Source: Gymnopilus junonius (Eukaryota; Basidiomycota; Agaricomycetes; Agaricales; Galerinaceae). From it: a stretch of 21,610 bases of DNA. Below, piece by piece: positions 10,067 to 20,760 of this stretch. Under the pieces are notes generated by a model. The model made no database searches. It saw only the letters and a program-made list of their open reading frames with translations, and was not told the origin of the DNA. The stretch covers positions 1 to 21,610 of the forward strand of contig JADNYJ010000531.1 in assembly GCA_015501075.1 (NCBI GenBank), in the 5' to 3' direction. Within the stretch, counting starts at the first letter, position 1, and every line of letters starts with the position of its first letter. Position numbers and translations under genes: made by a program.

Positions 10067-10530
10067 TATTGAGCAGCAAATAGTGCATACAGCGATAAAC
10101 ACTGTTTTGCACAATGTGACATATAGTGGTAAACACTGTTATGCATGACGCACTCTGCATAGTATCGTTGTAACTACTATCTTACCTGGGTTGTGAGAGG
10201 CTAGTGCTAAGGTGACTACTTAGGCTACTACAGAAGTATGAATGACTTAGATTAGGATGCTGTTTAGAGTGTCCTTATATACCTACAGGATATGCAGTGA
10301 CTAACTATGTATGAGTAATGCATAAGGCAATTACTCAGCTAATTACTATGTAATTACTAATATCTACTCATAAGATGAGTAATACACTCACTAAGTGATC
10401 ACATGTTTTAGTCATATAAGATGACTGTGATACTCTGTCATCACTGGATCTAGTCGCATATAGACACGTCTGATCATGCGTGTCATGTGAGTCATGTGAT
10501 GTAGTCACATGGACACTTATCGTGTCAACA
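10067..10530 (-). repeat. 5' LTR of the copia element
   Basis: This 464-bp repeat is the same length as 3742-4205 and differs by 19 transitions with no indels. A TATATAAG motif on the minus strand at 10281-10274 marks the likely promoter for element transcription towards lower coordinates. A TGAGTCA site (10488-10494) in U3 is also present in the other LTR at 4163-4169. Confidence 0.95.
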
Positions 10531-10535
10531 CCAGC
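10531..10535. repeat. Target site duplication CCAGC, right copy
   Basis: This is identical to 3737-3741 and directly follows the last base of the right LTR. Confidence 0.9.
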
Positions 10536-10611
10536 CCTTCGAAAGTTTTAGCCAGTGCTTGTTTGTGAAGTCAAATAAATCCACTATCGCCATCGGGCAA
10601 TGACTTGAAAC

Positions 10612-10869
10612 ATCAGGAAGTTCGCAATTTACTTGTCCGCTTTTGGCAGTTTTCTGGCTTGCGGCTGCTGCACAGCAAGTAAAAAAGCCAAGTTAGGGCA
10701 AAATTATTAGAAAAGTTCCAGAATTTTCATTACAAATTTGTGATGCGAACTGGCCATCCAAGTCGCTTATCCAAAAAAGGGACGTGGATTTTAACTTTTT
10801 ACTTTGATGCTTTTTTACACTTATTTCTGCTTGTACAAGCATAAACAAGTAAATTGTGAAACTCCTGAT
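10612..10869. repeat. Candidate 258-bp inverted-repeat element
   Basis: The left end (10612-10636) includes TTCGCAATTTACTTGT. The right end (10845-10869) includes ACAAGTAAATTGTGAA. Over 25 bp the two ends match in inverted orientation at 22 positions. The interior is A/T-rich and non-coding. No clear target duplication is visible, so it may be a small MITE or simply a chance or decayed hairpin. Confidence 0.4.
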
Positions 10870-11754
10870 TTTTGCATGTATTACTCAAAAGGCTGAACTG
10901 CTAGTGATGTCTACTATCAGAGGGAAGACGTCTGCAGGGTTGCAAAAGAGAATCATGGAAAATGGACAGGATTTGGTGAAAGTAGATTTTTTAGTTGGAA
11001 AAAGATGGTTGTAGAGTACTATTGGACAAAAAGGGGTCTGAGAACAGATGTAGAACTATGAAAAAGAGGCAGCTAGAAGGCATATGTGCAGCTGTTATCT
11101 ACTGGATAAAAGAATCGAGCAGGGGTGGAAAATACAAGCATGACGGGGGCCACGACGACCACAACAATGGGCAGAGAAAAAGCTTACATAAGAGGCATGG
11201 GAAAGGCATACCCTCTGCAGACAGAAGGAGCTAGCTCTTCTTGAACTTCCATGTACTGATTGTCCAGCTGGTCCCTAGACTGTCCATAGTCCCACAGCAT
11301 GCATCAGCAGGCAGGAAAAAGGGAGGAATGTATAAAATATTAGCAAATACTATGCGAGGCACCAGACAGGGAAGAACTGAGAGAACTGGATGACTTGGAT
11401 GAAGATGAGTAGCCCAAACAGAGAAAATAAATTGGTCAAAATGACCTGCATGCATAGTGGTAGGAAAAGTGGAAGAGAAATACAGTGAGGAGCTCTGGAT
11501 GATCGGGATTTATGGTGATGTATGGAAAACTGTAATCACCTCCCACTGGGTTTTAACCATCAAGTCCTGCCTGAAGCCCAAGGCCAGGAGCTGCCAAGCT
11601 GTAATGATCAACCCAAGTCCCGACCTGCCTATGTTGTGCTCTGAGAACTCGACATTTACTTAGTATATAGATAGCCACCTATGTACAATAAGTAGTGTGT
11701 GAGTTTTTCGGTAAACTGGCAGTTTCCGTATGGGGACCACGTCAATATAATAAA

Positions 11755-11775
11755 CTCCTCCTCCTCCTCCTCCTG
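11755..11775 (+). repeat. CTC trinucleotide microsatellite
   Basis: About six and a half uninterrupted CTC units end in CTG. The repeat lies about 45 bp beyond the stop codon of the minus-strand DUF6534 gene. Confidence 0.9.
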
Positions 11776-11818
11776 ATGTAAAAAAAACATCAAAATAACA
11801 TGGTTCGTTATAAAATCA

Positions 11819-13515
11819 TTATTGTGCTTCTCCAATGATCTCTGGAATCTTCTCCAGCAGGTTATCGTCTACACCCCTTTGCTCGAGGTCAGAGCCTCGA
11901 TGAGAAATCGAGAATCTGCCAGCTTTGGGGGTATCTTCCTTGACGCCATTGTCAACAATGATCTCGCGTTCTGTTTTAATTTGGATGAGGCTAAAGCTTT
12001 CATGGCGACTTCTTGTCGGGCGGGTGTCAACAAAGGCGAACTGGAAATCTTTTGATGCCTTCGAAAGACAATACAACCTCGTTATTTGTAAGATTACATT
12101 TCAGAAAAAGACGCACCTCGTGCGCGGACTGAGAAGCATTTGGGGTCGACGGGCTATTGCGTACAAGCAGAGTGGTCAAAACGGTCTAGAAAGAGGTCAA
12201 TGTCAAGCCCATACAAGCAAAGTCGATGAACCTACCATACTGTACAATCTTCCGAGTGGCAGCACAAATATCAAATATATATTGGTCTTCGGAGAGGCCA
12301 AGAAAACCACCAGAGTGACCGTTGAGAATATAGAATTATAAATTCCTCTACGAGCAGAGTAAGACATAACCTTGCTTATCAAGGGCAAATGCTCGATGCG
12401 AAGATCTGTCCGATTATGATGGTCGGAGAACACAAAAATTACTGGCAGGATGGTCGGGATAGTAAGTAAATGCAGAACTGCTGGTACAGACAATCACTTG
12501 CCAGAGAATATAATATCGACACATGCCTGCACGCACAGCCAAGAAAGAACTAGATGCCGATAAATAGTCGCAGACGAGACCCTGGATTCCAGACATTAAT
12601 TCGATATTTTGATCAGGGCGAGTATAACCAGAACTCACGGGGTGATCATCGAAACCTGTTGCGATATCCCATAGACCCCGGAAACAAAGGCAAGGGCAAA
12701 GGCGACGAAGGACAAAACACCGAGCATGGTGACGTTCGGGTTGTTTTTCTTCGCCTTCCAAATCCTGCAATTTTTATATTTATATCCTTTGTCTATCCTT
12801 CATATGCTCAACCGGTTACGCACCTGTGTGTAAGAAAGAGATGCGAAACTACCCCAGAGAAGGCATTGCAAAGAGGAATCACAGTGAACGTCCATAGGGA
12901 AACTATGAGAAGTTAAACGCCGGGGACTTCTTCAAATTGTGGAGCTTAACTGACCAGTGCCCATTGCAGAAGGGTCGAGGTAGTTCGTGACACTGAAGAA
13001 GGTATTAATTTTCTTTACTTTAGAAGTCCATGAATGCATGAGAGCTTACCAGTATAGCCACGACATGTATATAGACCTATGAAGGTCAGGAGAATGTCAC
13101 GTTTGGCGAATAAAAGCTTACGCCGTCATCTGAAATACATCAACGAGCGTTAGGCCAAGAACCAGAACTCTAATGTTTGGTTTGCATCAACTTTATTACT
13201 TAGACAAGCAGTTAAGGAAAACGAACTTGAGCCCATAGGAGTCGGTGAACTCTGAATAGATTCAGGCCATCATTCCGAGAGGAAGGGTAAGACAAACGTA
13301 CTGTTATACTGGTACGACAAGTACTGAAACCCAACTATGCCAGACAGATAGGTATTGACTATACCCCGGTGAGATATGTTGAAAACGTAAAGCTCTTGCA
13401 CATACTGAATACGGCGAGAATCAAAGGTCCTATGATTCAAATATCAGCTTCCTACATAGGTTGACAAGCAAAGGCACGTAAACGACGTACCAAGTACACT
13501 GTCATATTCACCCAT
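11819..13515 (-). CDS. DUF6534-type seven-helix membrane protein
   Basis: This is a multi-pass membrane protein of the family common in Agaricomycetes (DUF6534); function unknown. My exon model on the minus strand is 13515-13456, 13334-13302, 13251-13227, 13169-13122, 13076-13050, 12992-12955, 12902-12824, 12764-12639, 12581-12502, 12441-12236, 12185-12117 and 12058-11819, about 343 residues. Recognisable segments are VDVFQMTASIYMSWLYCVTN, FLTHRIWKAKKNNPNV, WLCVQACVDIIFS, NRTDLRIEHLPLISKV, FLASPKTNIYLI and LPLGRLYS, spaced as in the family and ending in a hydrophilic tail. Introns are 45-60 nt apart from the first (13335-13455). That first intron needs one extra G at its donor to keep frame, so the 5' end is uncertain. 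Intron 12442-12501 begins GCAAGT; GT four bases on would break the frame. Start at 13515 is inferred. Confidence 0.8.
13227..13251 (-). other. 25-nt microexon of the DUF6534 gene
   Basis: AG-TTC-ACC...CTC-AA between acceptor ATTCAG and donor GTTCGT encodes FTDSYGL plus split codons. Both flanking introns (50 and 57 nt) have normal length. The joined frame reads QYNK-FTDSYGL-KVLVLGLTL, which fits the family pattern at the end of the first helix. Confidence 0.65.
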
Positions 13516-14044
13516 CCTTCTAAAAAGCAAGCCTACGGAAGGAAAGGACAAGGCAGCGCGGAAAAGGAATGGGATGAAGGAAAGAAAGGACAGCGAAGAT
13601 TCTTCAATTTCGGCTACACATCGACCGATTTTAGTATCCCCCTTGCGGTCGCCTGTTGCCTAGATTACGAAACTGGACAACGCTAGGGTGGCGTCCTTTC
13701 GACCAGAAAGTCGAACCCTCAATTGGTATGACAGAAGTGTAGACCTTGCAGGGTTGAGTCATGTCTGTTATGCCCGGTTATGCCCCACGAGTCTTTCAGC
13801 TTGCACCATTTCCCCGCTGCCGGCGGAGTGAGGTACCTCTGAAATCCAAATTTGAAAAGGTTTGGAGAATTTATGAGGTTAGCCGAAGCCTGATGATGCC
13901 TTGATCAGTGATGGAATACATATTTCCCCTGGAGCGTGTTAGGGCATCGGGTATGTCATGGGAAACGGTACAGTCTTCTTCTGGTCTTTTGCGGTCGCCG
14001 AACGTTGATAAGGGCCAAATACATAGTCCCATCGACTTCATCTC
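13516..14044. promoter_or_regulatory. Divergent promoter region between DUF6534 and NAD(P)-binding genes
   Basis: A 529-bp gap separates two divergently oriented start codons. The minus strand directly upstream of the DUF6534 start (about 13530-13605) is a long pyrimidine tract (plus strand GGAAGGAAAGGACAAGG and GATGAAGGAAAGAAAGGAC), typical of fungal core promoters. No clear TATA box is seen on either side. The short open frame from 13908 has no recognisable domain. Confidence 0.5.
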
Positions 14045-15368
14045 ATGCCATCAGACATTCAACAGACTATCTTTCTTTTGGGAGCGGCAGGTTATCTAGG
14101 AGGCCAATTTTTTGTCCTGCTGAGCCGTCGCTTGCCCCAATTTCGTGTTGTAGCCCTTGTTCGAAACCTTGACGCAGATAAAAAGGCCCAATTGACGGGT
14201 ATAAACCACAATTTGACGCTTGTCGAAGGAACGCTGGAAGACGTCAAAGTGATCAAAGAGCAGGCAACACAGGCAAAATATGTCATTAATTGTGCAAGTT
14301 CAGACCACGAAGGAAGTGTTCAAGGTTGGTCTACAAGTTTGGAACGTATACCTTATACACCGTGACTGACTGCCACGCCAGCTATCCTTGCGGGGCTTGA
14401 GGAGCAATCCGCGAACAGGCCAGGCAACCCGCCACTATACATCCATGTATCAGGTGTAGGTGTTACAAGCGACAATGCTCGCGGAGAGTTCGTCCCTGAG
14501 GATCAAATCCCCAAGTATACTGATATTGGATTCGATCTCGACAAGCTCCCTCCCGCTAATCCTCATCTGAATTGCGATAAAGTCATCGTAGCTGCGGGAA
14601 CCAGGAAAGATAATCCTGTGCGCACGGCCATTCTGTTTCCCGGATGGATCTATGGCATTGGAGAAGGTGAGAACGAGTGGGCGTCGCAAGTGTGCCATCA
14701 CTCATCTAGCCTGGTAGGTATAAAGAAGTCAACTATAGCAATTCGAGGCACCGCGATTATATATAAGACAATAAAGCAAGCAGGAACTTGGGGTCCAGGC
14801 CACAACGCCATGGATTATATCCATGTAAAAGACTGTGCAAATGGTTTGTTGGCAATCTTCGAGGCAGCACTCGCTGGAAAAGCGGACACGGGTACTGAAG
14901 GTCTTTGTACGTCAGAATGAACAAGATACCTCCTCCAAGTCAACGAGTCACTGAGGTCTATTGTTCAGATTTTGCTTCAAGCGGTGAACCGCGTGTAACC
15001 CTGCGCGACATAACAGCCGTTATCGGAGACGTAAGAAGGTGGCATTGCGAATATCAATCCCCGTTTTGACACCTTTCTGTCCGCCCTAGATCATGTTTAG
15101 CAAGGGACTTGCCATACAAGGCGGTTCCCAGCCTCTTCCACCATCGGCCACAGATCCTTACGGTGAATGTAAGCCCAGGAAATACTCAACTCTGCATTTA
15201 AAGATGACATTTTCTCTAGTCGGGTGGTTATTGTGGGGAGGTAATCTCGGAGGCAACGCAGAACGATTGAGACGTCTGGGATGGGAGGCGACAGAATCAA
15301 AGCAGCTTCCTCTATTGAGCTCTTTGTCTCAAGAGGTAGAGGTGGCTCTCCAGGAATTGGGGTTTTGA
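14045..15368 (+). CDS. NAD(P)-binding Rossmann-fold protein (atypical/extended SDR, NmrA/epimerase-like)
   Basis: Exons: 14045-14324, 14382-14666, 14739-14906, 14969-15030, 15090-15162, 15220-15368, in phase throughout, giving 338 residues. The N-terminus has the dinucleotide-binding GAAGYLGG after a hydrophobic strand (TIFLL). Later landmarks are VVALVRN, YVINCAS, LYIHVSGVGV, TAILFPGWIYGIGEG, GTWGPGHNAMDYIHVKDCA, GLYFASSGE and the C-terminal NAERLRRLGWEATES. This matches fungal NAD-dependent epimerase/dehydratase-like proteins, probably soluble oxidoreductases of unknown substrate. The classical YxxxK pair is replaced near HLNCDKVIV, so catalysis may differ or be absent. The second intron (14667-14738, 72 nt) is a multiple of three without stops, so retention would still be translatable. 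No frame correction is needed, unlike the neighbouring genes. Confidence 0.88.
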
Positions 15369-15892
15369 CAGGCATAAGCAAGGAAGACACCAAGAAGAGG
15401 CTGAAAAGTAATTTTGTTGAACTGGCTTAAGTTTTTCGCCAGCAGTAGTTTATCGAAGATCAGAAGATTCAGACAATTGCAGATATTTGTATACTATGCC
15501 CACAGAATTGCAGTTCGAAGCGTCACGACGATCCTGCACAGGATATTGAGCTTATTTACGTAGCAAAGATCGAGACTCATAATGTCTTACCGACAAGTGA
15601 CTCCTGTCTGGGGGCTTTCCTGTCATCCTTCCATGCCATAAACAAACCTTTGGCTAGGCCCGAAGAAGGCTGGAGATGTCGAGAACCGATATGTGGAGCA
15701 TGCAGTTGTGGAAGAAGGTAGGAAAAGAAAAGAAAGAGGACAAGTTGATCGCTTATGGTAGGTTGCACGGCTGTTCCATGTGGTCAGGTCATCTAACGTC
15801 GATCGGGTCTCTTGCACACGACCTCCATGTGTCCCTCATAAATCCTACCTATAAAACCTTTTTTTCTTTCCTTATCGCCCCCATCGTTTGAA
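15369..15892. other. Intergenic region with UPRT promoter
   Basis: No gene is supported. It separates the stop of the NAD(P)-binding gene from the UPRT start on the same strand. The last 50 bases carry a TATA motif and a pyrimidine tract. The minus-strand frames 15577-15817 have no recognisable family. Confidence 0.6.
15850..15886 (+). promoter_or_regulatory. Core promoter of the UPRT gene: TATAAA plus CT-rich tract
   Basis: TATAAA at 15850-15855 is followed by a T/C-rich tract (CTTTTTTTCTTTCC) ending just before the ATG at 15893. The TATA-to-ATG distance is 43 bp, which would leave a very short 5' leader. Confidence 0.6.
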
Positions 15893-17122
<1,230 letters not shown>

Positions 17123-17596
17123 GCATGTCGTTATTCTTTGAATACCTTCAACACTGTTCACTACTCTCTGGACAACTATGCTCGTCCAGCTTCGAGACTG
17201 TGGCAGAAGCGAGTCAGGGCTCCAGTCGTTTATATATGTAGGCATATTTGTCAACAATTCATAGCGATCTATGTTCGCTCTTCATCCAAATCCGGAGGCC
17301 GTTCTATAGCAATCGAATACGGACGCAAGAGCATGAGAAGATAGTCCTTTTAAAAGAAAGCAGATTTTGGATCCATTACCAACGGCCAAAAGTTGAAACT
17401 TAAGAGCAGCGTAAATTTGTAATCTCTAGATTCAATCACGTGACAAAACGCGTCCACTGTGATGCAATCTTCCGACTCTCATCTTCCCCATGGATACAGA
17501 CTCCGAAATCTAAAAATTCTGCGTAAATGAACAGGTAATTTACATTCAGTTATTTCATGGTACTTAAGCGATACATTACATTAGCTTTGATTCAAA
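17123..17596. other. Convergent intergenic region, nothing recognised
   Basis: This is 474 bp between the stop of the plus-strand UPRT and the stop of the minus-strand P450-1. No frame, repeat or RNA gene is supported. It should hold the 3' ends of both transcripts. Confidence 0.5.
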
Positions 17597-20246
17597 TTAG
17601 TCACTTTGCAATGATTTCATACGAACCCATAGGCCACCCTGAAGCGTTACACCACGTTACACCTTCAACGTTTGAACAGCGAGTGGAAATGAGGCATTAC
17701 TCACATTGATGTACATGGTAAGATGAGATTTAATATAGACCTTGTCTGTGGCTTTCAATCCATTGGCCGATGCCCATTCAGCCGGAGGCCGCAAGTTCAC
17801 CTCTTCGTCAAGCACAAATCCAGTAAAGTTCTGTAAAAGGCGGACAAGATAGAACGTGGCTTCGTGATAGGCGAACTATGACAGTGGCTTGATAAACATT
17901 AGTCTTGTGAAAGGACAGAGCTGCATACCTGTTGTCCCAGGCATATCCTTGGACCCGCATTGAAAGGGCAGAAGATATACGGGTTAGGGTAAGGTACTTG
18001 TGCAACCTTTCATCTAGGAAGCGGTCTGGATCAAACTCGAGAGCTGTAAATGACACGATGGGGATGAATGTTAGTATATACGTCGTACAGAAGTCAGTTA
18101 GAGGTGCATATGACAGACCATCTGGTCCCCATAAGTCTGTTCGTCGATGAATATTAATCACTGAATATATGCAGCTGCTGGTCTTTCAGAACTAATATGC
18201 TTGCAACTTAAATAATTGCTAACACACCTGGTGTCGGCCGGAACATAAATAGGCTTTTCGCCAGGAACTTTCGGTGAAAGTAAGACAGCTTCATTCGGTG
18301 TTCTGCGTAGTCCGGATAAGAGGGGCGGCTTAATTGAACAGCGCGAGCAGTCGTACCTGCTGTTAACTGGCACTGGTGGATAAAGTCGAAGAACCTCTGT
18401 AATCCGGAGTAAGTAAAAGATTTTTTTCAGAAAATACGTCACCTGCCGTTTAAAAATGCCCGCATATACCTCATCTCCCGCATTTGTTCGTAATTTGGGC
18501 TATCAGTTGCGCCAACTTTGTCGAATATTTCTTGACGAAGACGCTTTTCGATGTCAGGATGCTGAGTTAACATGTAAAGTGAGAATGACAAAAGGGACAT
18601 TGTCTAAAAGGAAGATCCTTGAGTTATGTGTAAGAAAGAAAATGTCCTTGCTTACTGTATCTCGGCCAGCAACCAGGAGGTTGACGAGCTATAGAAAATT
18701 TGATAAGAGTAATTGATTATTACACGAAGTTGCATAAGCTCTACCTCGTCTTTCAAAATCGTCGGATCTGAAGTAGATCTGTTGAGCGTGCCAGTCTCAA
18801 ACTGCTGATACGAATGCTCAAACCTTGTGTGCTTTTGACAAGATGCTCGAGCAATGTATCTTCCTCACCTTCGAGTGCTTTTCCACCTGCTTCTAAATCT
18901 GCCTCTCGTTTCATTTAAAGCATCTTTCATCAATGGTTCCGTGAAATTATCCATGACTGCCCGAAGAGGTGCAATCTTGTCTTTGGTGAGTTCTACCAGA
19001 GCCCATTCTGCACCCATGCCTGTCCGAACAGCGGCTTGAATTTGTCCCTGGATGAATGCTTCCACGAAAATATTAGATGGGTGGTTGTAAAACGAAGGCG
19101 GGTTCTTGTTAGCCTCAGATGGTGGGTAGGCAATTCCTGCTCCAAGTGAATTTACAGATTGGCCGAATAGGAACTCTGTCGCAGAATCCAGGGTGAACCG
19201 TGCTACCAGATCCTTGTATGGGTGAAGGTTAGAAAGACAAGCTACTCTATTCACTGTCTGAACCATACCTGGAAATTGATTGGATACCCCTCTGCTAATC
19301 TCTGCTTGGCTGTCCTTAGAGAGAGGTCGCTATTACGGTCGTATATCTTAAAATCGCTTATGCGTTCTTTTGAAAAGAATGGCCGAGTTATGCTTCGATG
19401 GAATCTACGTAATGTTCAGCGGCTCTTCCTTGTAAATGGTGTATGGTACTCACTTCCACATATCACCTAGTACATGGATTGTTATGAATGAAACAGAATA
19501 CTACTAAAATTACTAGCTCACCATCGGTGTTAAATACACCAGTTCCAAGCAACGAATGCATTTGAGATTGGAAAAGTGGACCTAAAGTACCATTGAGCCT
19601 TCACTTAGGAGTGCCCACTATAAAATCAGGTACTCGCCTTTATCGAACGAATCAAATTGGGTAGCAAGAATGGACTGTAACGGCTTTTAGCCAACTTGAA
19701 AGAGTATATATTGCAGCGATGTTGTAACAACCTTTACATGATCTGGCTCCAGCGTGTGCAACTAGGTTTGACGTTTTGTTAAAGGATAAATTCGGAGGAC
19801 AAATCGAATACGAACAAATTTACTCGTCAAAAGATCGGCCTGGAAGATAGTGCCATGTTTCTCTGACCAATCAAGAAAAGCATCTCCTACAGAGCAAGTT
19901 ATCATTCCATTTTTGCACGGCCGAAAAGAGCGTAACACACCGGGATATCCATTTTCAATTGACTTGACGAGCAAGGAAATAGCAGCCAAGGGACCTTCGG
20001 AAACGGAAGGAGCTAGGACAGCGTTGCTAGCAGCAGCAGCCCGCTGGTCTTTCCAGGCGTTAAGGAACTGGCGAGGACTAGAAGGAGAGGTTTTGCTAAG
20101 AGTGTCAAGGAAACGACGAGCCAAGATGGTATGTTCAGTCCCGTCTGCTGCTGAAACAATTTCAGAGAGAGGTAAACAACCCCAGAGGGCAGAACAAAAT
20201 AGGGAAACGATTGAAATAGATAGCGCAGCCCTGGTGATGCATGCAT
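17597..20246 (-). CDS. Cytochrome P450, CYP63-like (P450-1)
   Basis: Haem-thiolate monooxygenase, probably ER-anchored. Exons: 20246-19941, 19886-19816, 19761-19732, 19674-19638, 19581-19522, 19466-19454, 19404-19269, 19212-18824, 18767-18745, 18688-18656, 18603-18447, 18396-18357, 18302-18228, 18177-18119, 18043-17929, 17875-17705, 17638-17597; about 585 residues. Signatures: hydrophobic N-terminus, [16 protein letters not shown] (C-helix), FTLDSATEFLFG, I-helix LLVAGRDTT, ExxR in NEVLRLYPPVP, FDPDRF, haem loop FNAGPRICLGQQ with the Cys ligand, and GGLWVRM at the end. Frame repairs are needed at about 20070 (one base missing), about 18910 (net minus two or plus one) and about 17985 (one base missing, just before the haem loop). 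Introns 19582-19637 and 18397-18446 start GCGAGT and GCAGGT. The CYP63 assignment is by overall pattern. Confidence 0.9.
19454..19466 (-). other. 13-nt microexon of P450-1
   Basis: GTGATATGTGGAA lies between acceptor TACTAG and donor GTGAGT. Joined to its neighbours it completes [21 protein letters not shown], the conserved C-helix region that contacts haem. The flanking introns are 55 and 49 nt. Confidence 0.8.
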
Positions 20247-20760
20247 TTAGGACTTCGAAAGGGAAACAGTTACAGGAAGACGATCACTGAAGTGGGAAGC
20301 TGTCTTTATAGTCTACGCAAAACACACACAAGTCGACATCCAATAAGGCAACGGTGGAACATATCATGTCTCACGGCTTATACCGTCCTGCGATGTGGCT
20401 CAGTATGATCACACAAAGACGAGGTCTCGCGGCATGACGATGACGATGATTACCAGTACATGGTCCCTAGGATTCGCCTATAATATGTATAATGGCCAAT
20501 TGGTAGAGCATGTTGAGACCATATAAATGCTTGCCGAACTTGCTACTCATTCATGTTGGCTAATCCGGGAGTCCGGGAGGGACGCGGGATGGGATGCAAA
20601 GGATATGACGCGTCGATGCGGCGCCAGTATGAGGCATAATTGACACCGATTTGAATCATTTGATATTCCACAAGAGTGTCAACGGCTTTTGAGGGTGTAT
20701 TATTAGAAATTGATGGCACACGTCACTTAAATATCACATGGACAAGATATGTACGAAGGC
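20247..20760. promoter_or_regulatory. Intergenic region with the P450-1 promoter
   Basis: No gene is seen in the 514 bp between the stop of P450-2 and the start of P450-1. On the minus strand TATAAA (20310-20305) lies about 60 bp upstream of the P450-1 ATG. The rest should contain the P450-2 3' flank. No long repeat is visible. Confidence 0.55.

Larger units (their letters stand above)
3742..10530 (-). mobile_element. Ty1/copia LTR retrotransposon, complete structure, mutated coding region
   Basis: A 6,789-bp element lies on the minus strand with two 464-bp LTRs, a 5-bp target duplication, a primer binding site next to the 5' LTR (10055-10066) and a polypurine tract next to the 3' LTR (4206-4214). 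The order of coding domains on the minus strand is gag, protease, GAG-pre-integrase/integrase, reverse transcriptase, RNase H. Integrase before RT defines Ty1/copia (Pseudoviridae) rather than Ty3/gypsy. The coding region carries several stops and frameshifts, so this copy cannot be autonomous as written. LTR divergence is 19 transitions in 464 bp. The target was an older ORF tail. Confidence 0.96.
10536..11818. other. Gene-free stretch with a small hairpin element and a microsatellite
   Basis: No gene with domain or intron support is visible. 10536-10611 continues the ORF remnant interrupted by the copia element. A candidate inverted-repeat element lies at 10612-10869 and a CTC trinucleotide repeat at 11755-11775. 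The short open frames at 10995-11234 and 11457-11663 have no recognisable family and no CT-rich promoter or splice context. The last part (11664-11818) would be the 3' flank of the DUF6534 gene. Confidence 0.5.

Noticed and set aside
11925..12341. 138-codon plus-strand open frame
   Set aside because: It lies opposite DUF6534 exons and introns; the minus strand has the family motifs and splice signals.
13700..13745. GGTTCGA-like motif on the minus strand suggesting a tRNA T-arm
   Set aside because: The flanking bases do not form the T stem and no acceptor or anticodon arm can be drawn.
19850..20290. 146-codon plus-strand open frame
   Set aside because: Antisense to the P450-1 first exons, whose minus-strand frame carries the family sequence.
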